A stretch of DNA of 6,573 nt from assembly GCA_027033875.1 (NCBI GenBank), contig JALVKK010000347.1, positions 1 to 6,573 on the forward strand, given 5' to 3'. A program made the position numbers and the translations under genes. This document shows positions 6,536 to 6,573 of this stretch, one piece after another. This stretch comes from Flavobacteriales bacterium. GTDB lineage: Bacteria; Bacteroidota; Bacteroidia; Flavobacteriales; Flavobacteriaceae. A model generated the notes under the pieces. The model had not been told where the DNA came from and did not search any database. It saw nothing but the letters and a program-made list of their open reading frames with translations. Numbering within the stretch: the stretch's first letter is position 1; the number at the start of each line of letters is the position of its first letter.

Positions 6536-6573
6536 GGTCACTGAGTGCCACGACGAAGGAGTGGTGTACCGAA
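6536..6573 (+). repeat. Modular hairpin repeat, copy C (cut by window end)
   Basis: The left arm GGTCACTGAGTG (6536-6547) matches copy A at 11 of 12 bases, and the right arm TGTACCGAA (6565-6573) at 8 of 9. The hairpin is CCAC (6548-6551) with GTGG (6561-6564); inside, G-A and A-G oppositions and a C-G pair close a GAA loop. If it is complete, ATGACC should follow just past the window. Confidence 0.7.

Larger units (their letters stand above)
6242..6573. other. Gene-free, repeat-rich region downstream of proS
   Basis: I find no credible gene in these 332 bases; the short open frames on both strands run through repeat structures and resemble no known protein. The first 110 bases are plain AT- and purine-rich DNA with GGATAAG at 6273-6279 and twice in tandem at 6326-6339. 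From 6355 on the DNA is dense in palindromes and hairpins, described separately. No intrinsic terminator with a T tract is evident after proS; the closest T run, 6252-6256, has no stem before it. Confidence 0.7.

Noticed and set aside
6238..6544. Open frames of 64 and 73 codons on the two strands after proS
   Set aside because: They run through palindromes and hairpin repeats, look unlike any protein family I know, and lack supporting leader signals.
6418..6573. CRISPR array
   Set aside because: The repeated parts are short arms around self-complementary hairpins, one copy is inverted, and there are no regular spacers.

Overview
The window looks like chromosomal DNA of a Bacteroidota (Bacteroidetes) bacterium. 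The evidence is the low GC content, AT-rich leaders without Shine-Dalgarno sequences, a BatD-type aerotolerance protein, a FadL/OmpP1-like outer-membrane barrel, a Tyr/Arg/Ser-rich lipoprotein of a type I know from this phylum, and an archaeal/eukaryotic-type prolyl-tRNA synthetase. The genus cannot be told from this sequence.

Layout: (1) positions 1-755, plus strand: the C-terminal part of batD, whose beginning lies outside the window. (2) 756-881: a short AT-rich gap between convergent genes. (3) 882-4648, minus strand: three envelope genes in transcription order: a low-complexity lipoprotein (4648 to 3308), a FadL-like outer-membrane protein (3212 to 1686) and, only 12 bases further on, a secreted protein of unknown function (1673 to 882). 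The last two almost certainly form one operon; the lipoprotein is 95 bases upstream and may or may not be co-transcribed. (4) 4649-4765: a divergent intergenic region with a possible Bacteroidetes -7 element facing proS. (5) 4766-6241, plus strand: complete proS. (6) 6242-6573: a gene-free tail packed with repeats.

The genes themselves are ordinary for the phylum: one housekeeping translation gene beside envelope genes and the end of a Bat operon. I see no phage, CRISPR, toxin-antitoxin or defence genes. The least explained part is the tail after proS. It holds a 24-base perfect palindrome, an 11-base direct repeat with a 22-base period, and three copies (one inverted, one cut by the window end) of a modular element with conserved arms, GGTCAYTGAGTG on the left and TGTAYCGA on the right. 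The arms flank hairpins whose sequences differ while their base pairing is kept. This looks like a family of REP-like or MITE-like structured repeats and is the best candidate here for something undescribed.
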